64,000 nt of DNA, from positions 38,264,712-38,328,711 of the forward strand of contig NC_077224.1 of assembly GCF_024763615.1 (NCBI RefSeq). The letters are read 5' to 3'. Origin of the DNA: Phlebotomus papatasi (Eukaryota; Arthropoda; Insecta; Diptera; Psychodidae). A model generated the notes under the pieces. That model searched no databases, was not told the origin of the DNA, and saw nothing but the letters and a program-made list of their open reading frames with translations. Position 1 is the stretch's first letter. Every line of letters starts with the position of its first letter. A program made the position numbers and the translations under genes. This document shows, piece after piece, positions 1-11,828 of this stretch.

Positions 1-690
1 TGGATATAAGGGGTATAAGCAACGCCCTAACCAAGAGTTGTCGAGTATTTTTCGGTGTGAGCTCACGATACCTGAAGCGTTCGCAGAGTACATTAAACTC
101 TTTGGTTAATATGAGAAATGTGGTCTGATCAGGAGAAGGACGAATTGAAGATCACGCCAAGATTGCGTGCTTTCTCAACAAACGGAATCGATTCCCCGTA
201 AATTCTGAGAGGTGTATAATCAGATCACACAACGGTCTTTTAGATATTATAGGGGCCTGTGACTTTTTAGGGTTTAAAAATGAAGGCCATTCTGAATCGC
301 CCAAGACTCAATGCGAGCCAAAATCATATAAATAAGCTAAAAGTCAAAGGTTTCTGTTGGATTTCCTAGGTCACCATCAGAAGACACACAGGTAATCTGC
401 ATATAAGTCGTGAGAGCAAGCGAGTAAAACCGACGGAAGGTCAATGATAAACAAGGAGAAGTGAAGTGGGCCCAATAGCGACCCCTGAGCCACGCCATAA
501 AGCAAATTTGCAGACTCAGACAGACGGCCACCGGCTCTGACTCTCTGTGAGTGCGTCCACCAAGGTAGTACCTAATCAGAAACACGGCGGAAGAAGAGAA
601 ATTGAATTTATCGCAAGGTTTGAAGCAGAGGCGGTCATGAGGGATGCTATCGAAAGCTTTGGAAAAATCTAAAAGAAGTAGCACGACAAA
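1..690 (-). mobile_element. 5'-truncated, decayed non-LTR retrotransposon (LINE) reverse transcriptase
   Basis: Read on the minus strand, this is a broken LINE reverse-transcriptase domain. Near 633-680 it reads LLDFSKAFDSIPHDRL, a hallmark RT block, followed at about 549-606 by FNFSSSAVFLIRYYLGGRT. After a frameshift near 500 another frame gives GVAQGSLLGPLHFSLF and IIDLPS, the next RT block. The catalytic YADD box appears as YADY, so the second Asp is lost. At the left edge a third frame gives NTRQLLVRALLIPLIS, typical of the region after the catalytic box. The copy seems to start abruptly near 690, as expected for a 5'-truncated insertion, and its 3' end lies outside the window. The style resembles the Jockey/CR1/I group; the clade is inferred. 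It cannot be functional. Confidence 0.85.
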
Positions 691-2262
691 TAATAATGAC
701 AAGAATAATGATTAATATTATATTCAATGATACAGAGGCATAATATTTCCGATGTTCCTATCGTTCAAAAAAAGAAAATTCTTGAGTTCTAGGTATAATA
801 CGTGTATTTAAAAATTGTAGGGTGAATTATCAAAGGTTATTTCCTCTCCATACCGTTTCTACAAGACAATTAGGAGAAGAAATATTTTTTGGTTAGTAAT
901 AATTAAAAATGAAATAAAAGCCGAATCAATATTGAGTAGTCTACCAAAATCCTAATTTGTCTATCGCCACAGTTTTGGTGGTAATTACGTAAAATTCATA
1001 CGAAAGCAAGAAAAAATTACACTAAAATTAGTCACATTTTTCAGAGCTAATTGTATGTTCCTGCAATGAAATGGCATAGCCGCAAATAAATTCGTTGACT
1101 CATTTTTTTAATTTCGGCGAAAGAAATATTATCGTTCAGCCAAGTGGGAATGATCCTTTTCCTCTCTGTGACAAATTAGTTGTTCACCACATTTTCATGT
1201 TTACAGTGAGAGTATAGAATGAACTTTCTCGTAGGGGTATCCTGGACAAATAAATCCCCAAGTAATGGCTAAACAATAAAATGCACAGTGTTGAGGGTGC
1301 AGAATAATCCTCTGCAGAGTTTCACTTTAACTAACCGCAAGAAAGTGTTGTTGGAACACTGAACATATGCGTTTCCTGATTTTCTCTTTATTCAAAACAT
1401 TTATACTAACTTTTACCCGTGTTTGGAAAATGGAAAAAGAGAGATGTTGAGTTAAAATATTTGCACTTTCTGTCTCTGAAAATTTAAATATAAACATTAA
1501 TTAAGCAGACTGACCTCTATTTCCCAGTTTGTTCTATTTATTCCCATTTCAGAAATTTATTGTTTCTAATGAAAAGCAAATATTTGTTATTTATTTAACG
1601 GGAATTATATCTTTTTGCATTGTCACTTAAAACACCCCCAATGCACATGATGCTTCATTGTGGGTAACTTTCAACTTCTATCCCAATAATCAATGTTGAA
1701 TGCTCCATTGAACTGCCGTCAGCGAAACTCTTATAAACCATTTATATTTCAGAAGAAAAATATTATAAGAATAAACAACGTTGAATGATTTCCTGATAGA
1801 AGTGAAATGGAATTTTTCTCATCAAATATTTTATTGTTTTTCTCACTAATAATTTATTAGTGGAATTGTCAGGAAGTAAAATACTAAGAGTATCAAAATA
1901 ATTAATAATTGATGAAAATAGAATTTTCCTAAATCTGACAACTCTAATATTCTGTCTTCTATTTCTTACACCTATAGACAGAATGATGGTGCTATTCCAA
2001 TGAAAAATAAACATTTTTTTTAGCACCTCACTGTTCTCAAGCGCTTCTACATTATCGACTTCTCTATGTTTTGGTTTCTTCCACGACTGCTTGGTTATTT
2101 TAGAATACGGCAAGGTTTGGGGAAAAATAATCGAAACAGGAAGCAACATAAAGAAAAGTCGATAATGCAGTAGAATCTGAGAACAGTTTAAGAAAACATA
2201 TTAATTTTTCATTGGAATATCACCATCATGGAATAACATCAGAGATCCATTACGATGACACT
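691..2262. other. A+T-rich stretch without recognisable feature
   Basis: No recognisable gene or repeat pair was found. A 128-codon minus-strand frame at 1763-2149 is hydrophobic and low-complexity, resembles no family I know and has no codon character. Confidence 0.5.
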
Positions 2263-2925
2263 TAACAAGTTAGCTGAGATTCTTTACAATCTCAGCTTTT
2301 GTGGTCCTAGGTGAAATCAGACCTCACCAGATCGGGCCCAAATTTTGGATTTACACGTTTTGCCTCTCATAGATCACGAATATCATACCCGCCAAAAAAC
2401 GACTTTCGTGGACGTCCCGTCCCATCCCGTCCTGTCCCGACCGGGGAGTACAAACGCTTTTGGACCAAGAATGGAAAGAGATATCGACAAGCGGATTTCG
2501 GCAGAGGTTAAATGTCAATGGGAGGTTTAGAAGCAGTTGATGTCAGATGCATCTTCCCATTTTGGAACAACCCCAAAATTTGTTTTCTCAATAAGTCATC
2601 CCCTATCACATCAATCGATCTCAAATTTTAGTATATACATATGTTATAGCTGGACCTAAGACCTGTCGATTAGTACCAAACTTAATGTCCTCAGACTCCG
2701 CAGATCCGAGCTAGAAGGGGTCAAAAATGGAATTTTCAAATGTTCATGTCTCAGGTTCTAATTATCGGAAATCGAAAAATCTTGGTATTTTGGAAAGCTC
2801 TCGTGAAATACTATAACCTTTTCGACACGTTAACTTCATCCTATTTAATTGAAGGTCCGATTAATCCAAAATTCGGTTTTCGAAGACTAGAATATGCTTT
2901 TTCTTTAAATTTTTGGTATATTAGC
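2263..2925 (-). repeat. V-family module fragment (minus orientation)
   Basis: This is a diverged, inverted relative of 58100-58670. Shared landmarks, in order, are: the terminal hairpin GAGATTCTTTACAATCTC; a G+C-rich CCCGT/CCCAT tandem block (2414-2446) where the other copy has four GGCC units; GATATCGAC followed by GCGG and TTTCGGCA; AAATTTTAGTAT before a GTTATAGCTG segment; and a TTGGAAAGCTCTCGTGAAAT-like tract read inversely. Overlapping open frames here (2311-2530, 2740-2928) follow the repeat and are not credible genes. Confidence 0.7.
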
Positions 2926-3218
2926 TGAGGTCGAGACCTTTCCAAATAAGCGTCGCACTCCTCCCTTGATGTTCCCTGACCTGAGCTATAATCGAAAATG
3001 TCTTGACCGGACCATATTGTCGGTGTTTATGAAGCGATTTCGATGAAATTTAAGGATATGTTGTATCCGACATCGAGATCATTCTAATGATCGGTCCCAT
3101 CCGTCTCTACACCGACCCACTGTACCCCCATCCTTATTATATCCATATGGACCGATTTCAATGAACTTTTTTCTTTTGTTGGCTTTCTCCACCCAAACTA
3201 TTTAAAATAGAAAATGAC
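2926..3218. repeat. W-associated flank, copy 1
   Basis: Shared with 37010-37297. Both contain TAGCTGAGGTCGA, a run reading CCCATCCGTC, TTTCAATGA, a TTCTTTTGTTG tract and AAACTAT followed by AAAATAGAAAAT, directly to the left of a W element. The two W insertions therefore sit in the same larger repeat, or W plus this flank is one unit. Confidence 0.65.
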
Positions 3219-3743
3219 CAGTGATAAGCCCAGATAAGCTTATGGTACCTGAGATTCTTTACAGAAACCCCGAAATGCGTGCAACTCGGGGTGCTTGCAA
3301 CTCGGAATTGAATTTTGAGGTTAGAGAATCGCGTCGAGCCAATTTTATCAATTTCGACTGACAAGAACAGTTTACTCGACACGATTCTTTACCGCTAAAA
3401 TTCAACTTACTTAGTTTACTTATCCAGCACTACAGCCCATGTAGGGCTTTGACTTTTTCCACAGCGCGCCTCCAATTCTCCCGACTACTCGTCAAAGCTT
3501 TCCAATTTCTCAAATGAATCTTCCTTGCATTGTTGTCTACATCTTCCCAAATTTTTTCTCGGTCTGCCGACCGTCCTGGATCCAACTCGCCTACCTTCGA
3601 AAATCTTCCTAACGACCCTACTATTCAACCAAAATTCAACTCTCAATCGAATCTTTACGCATTCAGAGTTGCAATAAAGAATTTCAGCTGAGAGAACCTG
3701 TAAAGAATTTCGGCTACCACAAGCTTATCTGGGCTTATCACTG
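3219..3743. mobile_element. W element, copy 1 (non-autonomous TIR element)
   Basis: Inverted ends are CAGTGATAAGCCCAGATAAG on the left and its inverse (…CTTATCTGGGCTTATCACTG) on the right. The symmetry continues inwards through a GATTCTTTACAG block matching CTGTAAAGAAT, about 45 bp in all. The length is 525 bp. Inner sequence repeats TGCAACTCGG. No coding capacity is seen. No convincing target-site duplication is visible because the right flank is poly-T. A second copy lies at 37298-37621. Confidence 0.8.
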
Positions 3744-4781
3744 TTTTTTTTTTTTAATTTTTATTTTATTCATTTCTATATATAAATAAAAGTATGTCAT
3801 ATAGACTTGCAGTTAAGGGAAAAATACCTAGGTAATTCTTGACCAGATCTGTAAGTTTCTATAAACTGCGGAAGTTTTTGACGGTAAACTCTTAAAGTCT
3901 TAAACTTAGTTTGCTGCTAAATATTGTTTTCTAGCTAAAGTAAAAAATCTTGAAATCATATTTTTTAAGTGTCAAGAATCAACAGAATTTACTATAATTG
4001 TGTAAATTATTAGATAGATTTTCCTAGCCTATCTAATTAATTGTGATAACAAGATAAAGTTCCCTGCTTGAATGTTTATTTCGTCCGGTAATTTGTCACT
4101 TCAAAAGAGTTAAATTAGCAATTTAAGGCAAGTTGTTCATAGAAAATTCCAGAAAATGCAAAAATAAATTTTTAAACCAACCCCCCAGAGTCCAAGAGTT
4201 GAGAAAGGAGGCCAACGAATTCAGGACGAGGGTTGAATGCTTGTAAATAATTTTTATTGTGTTGTGGCAAATTTTCTGGACTTATCCAACATATGTGGGG
4301 TACAAAAACGGGCCTGAGTGAAGGGAAATGCGTTGGCAATTGCTGTAAAATTTTGAATTTTGCTTGCCGAAATGTGACACTCGATGGAATTGGGTGGAAA
4401 TGGATGGAGTTTGAGGGAATATATTCTATTAATGTGTTATAGTGAATATTTTGCTGGTAAAAGTTCTGCCAAGAAAACAAGATGAATTTCCATAGGAAGT
4501 TTCACCAGGCGCCAGAGATCATTGATCCGCGAAGTTCTTCTAACACTCTCTTGAACAACAATTCAAAATGTCTCAAAGATGCAAGAGGCTGACAAATAAC
4601 TGAATAATTCACAGTTAAAGAAAACACATAATATACCAGGAAATCTGTCTCCAAAATAATTTTAAAGGGTGAAAAAAGGGTGGGTAGATCTGTACCCGGA
4701 AGTGTATGAATCTACCCCGGCCATTTTCTAACTGATACGATACTTTTAAGTGACTGACATAACCCGTCTGACGCAGGGTAA
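3744..4781. other. Unassigned sequence
   Basis: Low-complexity A/T-rich DNA. Short overlapping frames at 4172-4480 on both strands match nothing I recognise, and their mirror-image openness argues against coding. Confidence 0.4.
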
Positions 4782-4987
4782 GGCCGGCTTCAGACCTAAG
4801 GTTTTTTAACCCAATTTCCAATGGTCTCGAAATTCAAAATAGCAACCAATTTTATTGGTTTTACAAAATTTAATGGATCACTTGCCCATGTTGACTAATC
4901 TTAAGTGATAATTTTCCAAAAAAATCTTGATTAAGAAAAAATTAGAGAAGTTAAGCCATATGGCTAAGCCTTAGGTCTGAAGCCCGT
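4782..4987. mobile_element. Y element (MITE)
   Basis: A 206-bp element with inverted ends built around GGCTTCAGACCTAAGG. The right end reads CCTTAGGTCTGAAGCC. A related single end (CTTCAGACCTGAGGTTAA) occurs at 11179-11197, which supports a dispersed family. No open frame. Target-site duplication unclear. Confidence 0.7.
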
Positions 4988-5029
4988 ATAAGAGGGACCC
5001 AATGTAACGCTTTAATTAATACCCAGGTA

Positions 5030-5560
5030 GGCATTATTTCAGGCCTTACTTTTCAGATCTGAATGATAGGCCCTCTTTCGGCTCCAAACAGCTGAAAAGC
5101 CGAAGCTAGAGGAAGAGAATAATCCGAATCCCGTCAGATTATTCCCTTGCTCTGGTGAGAACTTCCTGGGGGGTTCTTCCACTATTTGGACTGACTCTCG
5201 GCTGTTTTCACGGCCTCTAGTAACGGCTCTTTCGAGCCACCGGGCTTAAGGCAGTAATGCCCCCTTGTGTAGGCTACCCCCGGGGGTGCCTCGAGAGAGT
5301 TTAACCAAGGTTAGAAATAAATTTCCAACCTTGCAGTCCGGCAAATGAATGCCTCTAGGGAAAAAATCTTCCAGAAATATTCTCAAAGCCTGCCCTAAGT
5401 CTTAAGGCTTCTTGAAGAGAAGCCGCTGTTTCCTGGCAGTAGGGAGCCAATTGGCCGCTGGTAATCCTTGGGCAATAGGATGCCGCTGGTTTTGGGCCAA
5501 AAGGGAGATGCGATTTCTCTGGAACAAGCACTCTCGTGCTGCTAGAAGTGAAACTCAGGA
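5030..5560. other. G+C-richer block of unknown nature
   Basis: Markedly more G+C-rich than its surroundings, with short inverted motifs such as CTACCCCCGGGGGT and a TTGGCCGCTGG / TGCCGCTGG near-repeat. A 61-codon plus frame (5412-5597) runs through its end and is not recognised. It could be a piece of an LTR or LINE untranslated region, or a decayed exon; no RT, gag or integrase motif is visible. Confidence 0.35.
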
Positions 5561-7519
5561 ATCTCTATCGCAATCTGATTTATTTAACAAAAATTAACCC
5601 TATTTATAAAAAATCATTTTTGCCCCACTTAATTACTAAGGTGAACTTCGTGAACCCATAATGCGTCATTGCAAAATTGCACATTCTTTATTTTGCTGAC
5701 GAAAAAATGCTGATCAAAGAAGTGAATGAACGGGTGTCATTAGCACTAAGCATAATGACCTACTTTCAATAAGAATTTGGCAATTTTCAATCTCTAATAT
5801 CATAGAAACTACTTGTTAGAATGATAGCAAATTGATATCAGATAGATTTAAGGATATAGAAAATAAGATGGTAAAAGTTTAGGATCGTTTAGCATCCTAG
5901 TTTCTTCAATATTTGCCGTTAAAGTGAGGCTTGTTTTGTATACTTCGTGAAATGACTCGATTTAACCAAAACTATGTATCCGATGGATGTGAGGACTTAT
6001 GATGAATATCCTGGCGATTTAACTATTCAAAAGTAGTTCGATATGAATTAAATTAAAACCCATTATTATCCCTCAAAGATTAAAAAATCCTAATTTGAAA
6101 ATAATTTGTATGAACGTGCATGTTCATCTTGAACAGGCCCTAAATTAAAAATGCGGCTTAACGGTCACCCAATTTAAATTCCTTCCATTACACCTTTGCA
6201 AACATTACTTATTTACAATTTAACCATCTTAGAAGAGACCTTATTATTTTATAGAAACAATTTTCCTTGATAAATTATTCTTTTAAAAGCAGAAGATGGT
6301 AAAGAATTATGGTAGCGTCTACCGCCGTCTTATCTTTGCTTATCAATCTGAAAGCTACACTAGAAAGTCTGGCGATGGGGATTACAAGTATTTTTCACAC
6401 AGAAACACACCGAACAAGAAATTGTCCACCTTTTGTGATGTAAAATTGTGCATTTTCGCTTCAATTGAAGCCTTATTGCATGCCAATTCAATTTTTCAGC
6501 CTCCTCGTCGTCTTTTGTATATCGCATCATGAATTCTAGATTTATGTTTGCTAAAGGCATCTTGAAACTACACGCTTTATTTCCATCCCACTAATATTTT
6601 ACTGCCAATTTCTCTCTGAATTGCAATATCCTCACAATAATTGTCATTTTGAAAGCTTTTCTACTGTTAAATTTAAATGAAATATTTCATTTAAATTATT
6701 TTCTATTCCAGTTTTCTTGATATATCAACGGAAGTTTAAGAGCCATTTAGGAAATGCCGATTTTTTAATGCTAATGATCCAATATAACTCCTACACATTC
6801 TTAAAATTTTGTCATGTTGTCGGTATAACTTTATAGACTTTATGAGAAAAATTTACAAAATGCACCATTAACTTCTATTTGGATGGAAATATTGAGACAT
6901 TCTTCCGCTTCGTGGAAGTAAGCAAGTAATTTAAAATGTAAACCCATTTTATCCGCCAAACACAAAATGCAAATGTTCAACATCAGCAAAAACACGTGCA
7001 GTTTTAACTTTGGTGTTAGTTTCCAATTAAACGCTTCTTGGGCTAAAAATTTTCCATCTTGATGCAGCTGGAGGAAAATTTACCCCATTATGAATTCCTC
7101 TACCGAGTTAATTTTATTAATTAACATAGTCAGAGAGGCACGAAAGTATCTCCTGACGACGGAAAGTAATTTTCTTATCTCTTTCCTCATTCTCTTCATC
7201 GCAAAATTCTAAAATCCCAAAGTTGATGGCAAAAGATCTTGTAATTCAGTAAATAAGCTTTTGAAATAAATTATATTAATAAATAATATGCAATTGCATT
7301 TTCTTAAAGATTAATTTGAATTCCTAGAAAATTTGTTTACTTTCTAAAACTAAAATTGTTTTAAGTTTGAGAGACAATATTTTAGGAAAAAGAAATTGTA
7401 ATTAGGAGAAGGCTTTTAGGCTTTGCACAGACTCTGACTTCGAACACTTATTTCATATTTTTCCCGTAGTCTTTAATGAATCTGACCTAGCTATGGTAAT
7501 ATATTTTAATAACTAGTCT
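5561..7519. other. Unassigned A+T-rich stretch
   Basis: No gene was recognised. A palindrome (TTTAAATGAAATATTTCATTTAAAT) occurs near 6670-6694. A short segment at 6150-6180 (CTTAACGGTCAC, then AATTTAAATTC) recurs at 21209-21232, hinting at an old dispersed repeat. Confidence 0.4.
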
Positions 7520-8312
7520 TACGGTGCTATCGGTGCTATCACACTAGAATTTTTACAATTTAATTTTAAATTCAATTGAGCCAATTGAGCATTAAAGGAT
7601 TTCTAGAATTCACTTGAAAATTCTCACAGCTAGGACACATTTTGTAAAAAATTTGCTCAGTTTTAAATGTTGCCACGAGATTTTTGATTGTGAATGACTC
7701 CGGAAAATCTGTGATAGTACTTAAAATGTCTTATAAGTCACTTATCTGTTATACAAAAAAATCCTCAAAACCACAAAAAAGGGTTGTAGGCAAGGGGGCT
7801 TATGAAGAAACTCTCATACAGTCCTGTTAAAAATCTGCATGAAGTCATCCCAACTGTGATTTCTTGACACAACAATTTCCTTCGAATGGCTTTGCAGGAA
7901 CTTAGCAAATTACTCCCGACTTAAACTTCACACGCGTACAAGTTTATCACTAATCACTGTACTTATCTTATTTTTTGGCCTCAAATAATATTAAATAACG
8001 AGTAAATAAATTTAATAAGAACAATTTGGTTCAAGCAAGAGGCTACTTATTTAACTGCAATAAAATTGAAATTATTGAGCAATTTTAACATTTTAATTTG
8101 CTGAAATCAGATTTAATTGAGCAACCACATTTATGCTATTTTAGCGTGTTTAAACATGTTTTGGTGGGCCAAGTATTAGTTTATATCAATAAATAAGCGA
8201 AAATCTATCAATTAAAATTATTTTTAATGCAAAATAACGCAGATGAGCAATTCATCTGAAAATTAAATTGAATTTAGAAAGTGGAAAAATCCTAGTGTGA
8301 TAACACGGTTAA
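7520..8312. mobile_element. L element (MITE, about 0.8 kb)
   Basis: The ends are inverted copies around TATCACACTAGAATTTTTAC (left) and its near-inverse, ending AAAAATCCTAGTGTGATAAC (right), with TIRs of about 45 bp extending into AATTTAATTTTAAATTCAATT. On the left the outer CGGTGCTAT is duplicated. The interior is A/T-rich with no open frame. Confidence 0.75.
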
Positions 8313-8345
8313 GTTACACATTTTTTTAAAAAATAGATCACATTC

Positions 8346-10020
8346 ATTAAAGGGTTACGAAGGTCCAAAAGACTGAAAAACGCCCGTTTTCTCTATTTTT
8401 TTTACATAATAAAATTTTATTTTGATTCAAGTTCTTAAGCATATAAAAGTACAATATTCAAACCAAATTTTCTTTAATTTACATTCAGAAAGTTTTAAAA
8501 ATTCAGCCGTTGATGAGTCAAATGATGAAATTTGGATTTTTGGCAGAGTTTTAAACAAAAAATAAATAAATTTTCGGGGTATTTTACATCACGTTTTGTC
8601 TTGTAAAATAAGCAAAATAAGTTATAATCAAGGCAAAAAAAATTCTACCATTCATGTACGAGTTTAACTCGTAAACTAACAGGAAATAGTTAATTTTTTG
8701 ACGTCAGATGAATGTACTCTGAGAAATCTTGTCTACCGAAATGTATGCTTTTTTCTCAAAAACCATCTCAAAAAATCAAGTCTCAACAGCTGAATTTTTA
8801 ATATTTCGAAAAATAAAAATTTTGGAAAATATAGTTAAAATGTTGCACTTTTATATGTTTAAGAGCTCAAAATTTTTTTTATTATATTGAAAATAGATAG
8901 GGTAAGGGCTCATAATTTTGGACAGTCTGCTTATAAGCATCGAAGTTTCAAGTTTGAAGTGCGATATTTTCAATACTAATTGACATTTCTTGTTACTCTC
9001 TTTTCAGAAGGGTTGTTTAGAAACTTAGCAAGCTATTTATCGTCTTATTTTTATTAAAATTAGTTTTAATACGTTTAAAAATGAATTGATATGTAGAGGT
9101 GACCTTGGCTCTTATTTTGGACAACTTGTTTATTAATTTGGCCAACTTGGCTGTAAATTTGGACAGCTAATCCGCCTCAATAGGATGCCCATTGTTCTTC
9201 ATTTGATGAACCAATCTTATCAACTCCTCTTCCTGTTCATGTAAGGGAAACGTAGTATGTCACAGAAACCCGGAAACTTTCCATATCATTCATTAAAGTG
9301 AGTTGACTTCGATACTCCAAATACGTGCGGATTCGCTCATTCCCTGACCTTTCCGGGAGCCTTTCAAGGCATTTCTTACTACATCTCTTTCGTAGAGATG
9401 ATGCTCCTTTGTTTCTCCAGGCATTTGTCCAACCCAGTCATCACAAAAGTTAAAACTTCACGAAATTTCGTGAGAAAAACACCTGTCCAAAATAAGAACC
9501 ATCACCTCACTGGTGAATGTCTTAGAAAATTTCCCATTTTTCACACGAAAAATCTAATTCACAAGGCAAATCTCACTTCAGGCCAAAGGTACAAATCACC
9601 ACTAACGTGAATCAACATAATATTCAATGAATATTCAATAATATCACTCAAGAAAAGCGTGGAAACATTGTTAGTACTTCACCACAGCTAATAAGACATA
9701 AGTAAACACGAAGTTCTGTCATATTTCTCATAAGCAATTGCTCACACTGAATTTTCAACAAAGTAATTTCAACTCAAATCATATTCAAAATTTAACGTAT
9801 TTAGTGTCAAAATCTTCCAAAAAGAACAAATATTTAGATAGAATTCATTATTCATCAAATATTGGAATAAAAATCCATCATTTTAATCAATTTATTTTTA
9901 GTGTCCAATGTTATCCTCAAAGTGTCCAATATAAGAAACTGGACAAAATTATGAGCCTTGCCCCTATCAAGGAATTATGCTGGTATTTTTTAATCTGCGT
10001 GATCCGCGTAACCCCTTAAA
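8346..10020. mobile_element. X foldback element, copy 1, interrupted by A
   Basis: A large palindromic element. The left arm begins TTAAAGGGTTACG and contains AAAAATTCAGCCGTTGA. The right arm carries the inverse, TCAACAGCTGAATTTTT, and ends CGTAACCCCTTAAAGG after the A insertion. The centre is near GTTTAACTCG at about 8665. Without A (8900-9964) it is about 0.6 kb. A second copy at 11829-12505 shares the CAGATGAAT/ATTCATCTGA and GGAAATA blocks. Nothing is coded. Confidence 0.7.
8900..9964 (+). mobile_element. A element, copy 1 (TA-target TIR element)
   Basis: The element begins GGGTAAGGGCTCATAATTTT and ends with the near-inverse AAAATTATGAGCCTTGCCCC, flanked by TA on both sides (8898-8899, 9965-9966). 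It is 1065 bp long and nearly collinear with 47057-48125. Short frames at 9398-9610 and 9738-10019 are open in both copies but match nothing known, and the second reads through the element's end. TA duplication suggests a Tc1/mariner/pogo-type mobiliser (inference). Confidence 0.85.
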
Positions 10021-11452
10021 GGAATATGGGAAAAGTATGAAGTTTTCAAAGCCATGCGAAGCCTGATAGCATTCCCTTATTTTGTTTTATAGGTTAGGAG
10101 AAAATATGGGGAATATGTATAAATTAAGTTGGACAATTTTACAATTCATATTTAAAAAAAAATCTTCAATCTGCACTTTACTTCCAACCACACTATTATC
10201 CGCTTTTCGTTCTCACCATACGCTTTTTTGTGCTTTATTGGAACAAAGAGAAAAAGGTCAGAAAGTATATTATGGTCTCTCTTAAAACTCATTCTGAAGA
10301 AAGTTATTTTCTATCTACATAGAAAATCTTCATTCAATAAAACACGTGTAAAAATTGCAATGTTTCCCAAAAATTTCTCCCTTTTACCAAATTATTAAAG
10401 CACATCACGTTTTCGTGCTATATCAAAATTATTATTCAAAACTTTTCATTCATGCCAAAAGATCTTTTCCTCATCATCACTTAGTGTAGCAAAAAGATAG
10501 CCACAAAAGAAAAGCTTCGACAAAAAAATAACTATAAAATAAGCAATTTGTATAATTACTCGTCTCATTAATGCAGAAGAAATAGAAAGAGAAAGAAAGA
10601 GGGATGAGGGAAAATTAAACTTTTTCTCACATACCAATAGAGGAAAAGTTTTACAAGAGAAAATTCCACCCGACATTGTAAATGTACATCTTCCCATGAG
10701 TAAAAGTCATTTATGCAAATTAATAGCGTGTATGCATTTTCTTTGCCTCTTCCGCCGTGGCAAAGAAAAAGCTCACTCCCAAACTCATAGCCGACATGAA
10801 AATGCACCCAACTGGAAGAATCAGCTAAAGCCAAGGGTATGTCAGTCAAAACTTGGGTGGCTTCAAGACTTCTTCAAATGTTGATACAAACAACAATCCT
10901 TCCACTATGCTTCTCAAAAGCTCCCGGAAACATGAAGATAAAGAAAACATCTAACTTGTGATGAATAACTATAACAATTGCACAAAGATACTAAAGAAAG
11001 AGAATGATACAGAAAGTCGTTAAAGTTCAACATCATTCTAAGTTATTCAGAAAAGGCACATTATCCAAAAATCAAAGCATTTATGGATAGTAACATTTTT
11101 TAAAACACTTACTATTTGCATTTTATGTTTCGGTATTGTCCATTTTAAAACTTAGGCAGAAACCAAGAGATAATGCTGACTTCAGACCTGAGGTTAACAC
11201 TAGATCCTCATTAAGAGCTTTTGTTGGTGATTGGGAAGAAGAAAGAAACTTTCAAACCTAAGTTAAGATTTAAGGACTTAGATTTTAACAACATTGAATC
11301 TGACGGGCTATCAAATAAGCTTTTATTGATATGTTCCAAAAAAAATAAAATATTACATATATTTTTGTGTAACGAAAATCATTCTAAATCAGACAATATT
11401 TTTTTTCTGTGTACATATGCAATGACTGATTTAATGTTTCAAGGCCTCACTA
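10021..11452. other. Unassigned sequence with a stray Y-like end
   Basis: Short frames on both strands overlap each other (10446-10884) and are not recognised. A single Y-family end lies near 11179. AGGAATATGGG plus AGTATGAAG at 10020-10041 recurs at 15380-15400 next to the right end of element AG. Confidence 0.4.
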
Positions 11453-11710
11453 AGGGAAAGTTCCCATGCTTTGCACGGTCCTAAGCTTTATAATGACCAA
11501 ATTTTTCCTATGTTTCTGAATAAATGTGACTCCGCAATATATTTCAAAAACAGGACACTTTCTCTTAGTTTTTCAAATATAAGTGCGATGAGTCACATTT
11601 ATTGAAAAACAGAAAAAAAACAGGAAAACAAAAAAAAACAGAAACAGAAAAATAGGGAAAATGTAGTCATTATGAAGCTTGGGACTGTGCAAAGTACGGT
11701 CACTTTCCCC
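11453..11710. mobile_element. K element (MITE, 258 bp)
   Basis: Long inverted ends of about 65 bp: left AGGGAAAGTTCCCATGCTTT, and right, read inversely, GGGGAAAGTGACCGTACTTT. Symmetry continues through GCAC, GTCC, AAGCTT and TAATGAC. TA flanks both ends (11451-11452, 11711-11712). The loop has A-rich CAGAAAAAAAACAGG repeats. No open frame. Confidence 0.85.
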
Positions 11711-11828
11711 TACAAAGATTCGTCTTCATCAGTAAAAGTTTCTACACATAGGGAGCAGTTTTCGTCAAAAAAGATTTCCTTCAAAAAAGCAATGTTTGAC
11801 GGAAATTGCTCCTAATATATAGAGACCT

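Noticed and set aside
1763..2149. 128-codon minus-strand ORF
   Set aside because: A+T-driven Ile/Leu/Lys/Phe-rich sequence with no domain, conserved start context or neighbouring gene.
9398..9610. Conserved protein in A (open in both copies)
   Set aside because: The two copies are similar overall and their reading frames start at different points; no motif is visible and stop-free status in two young copies is weak evidence.
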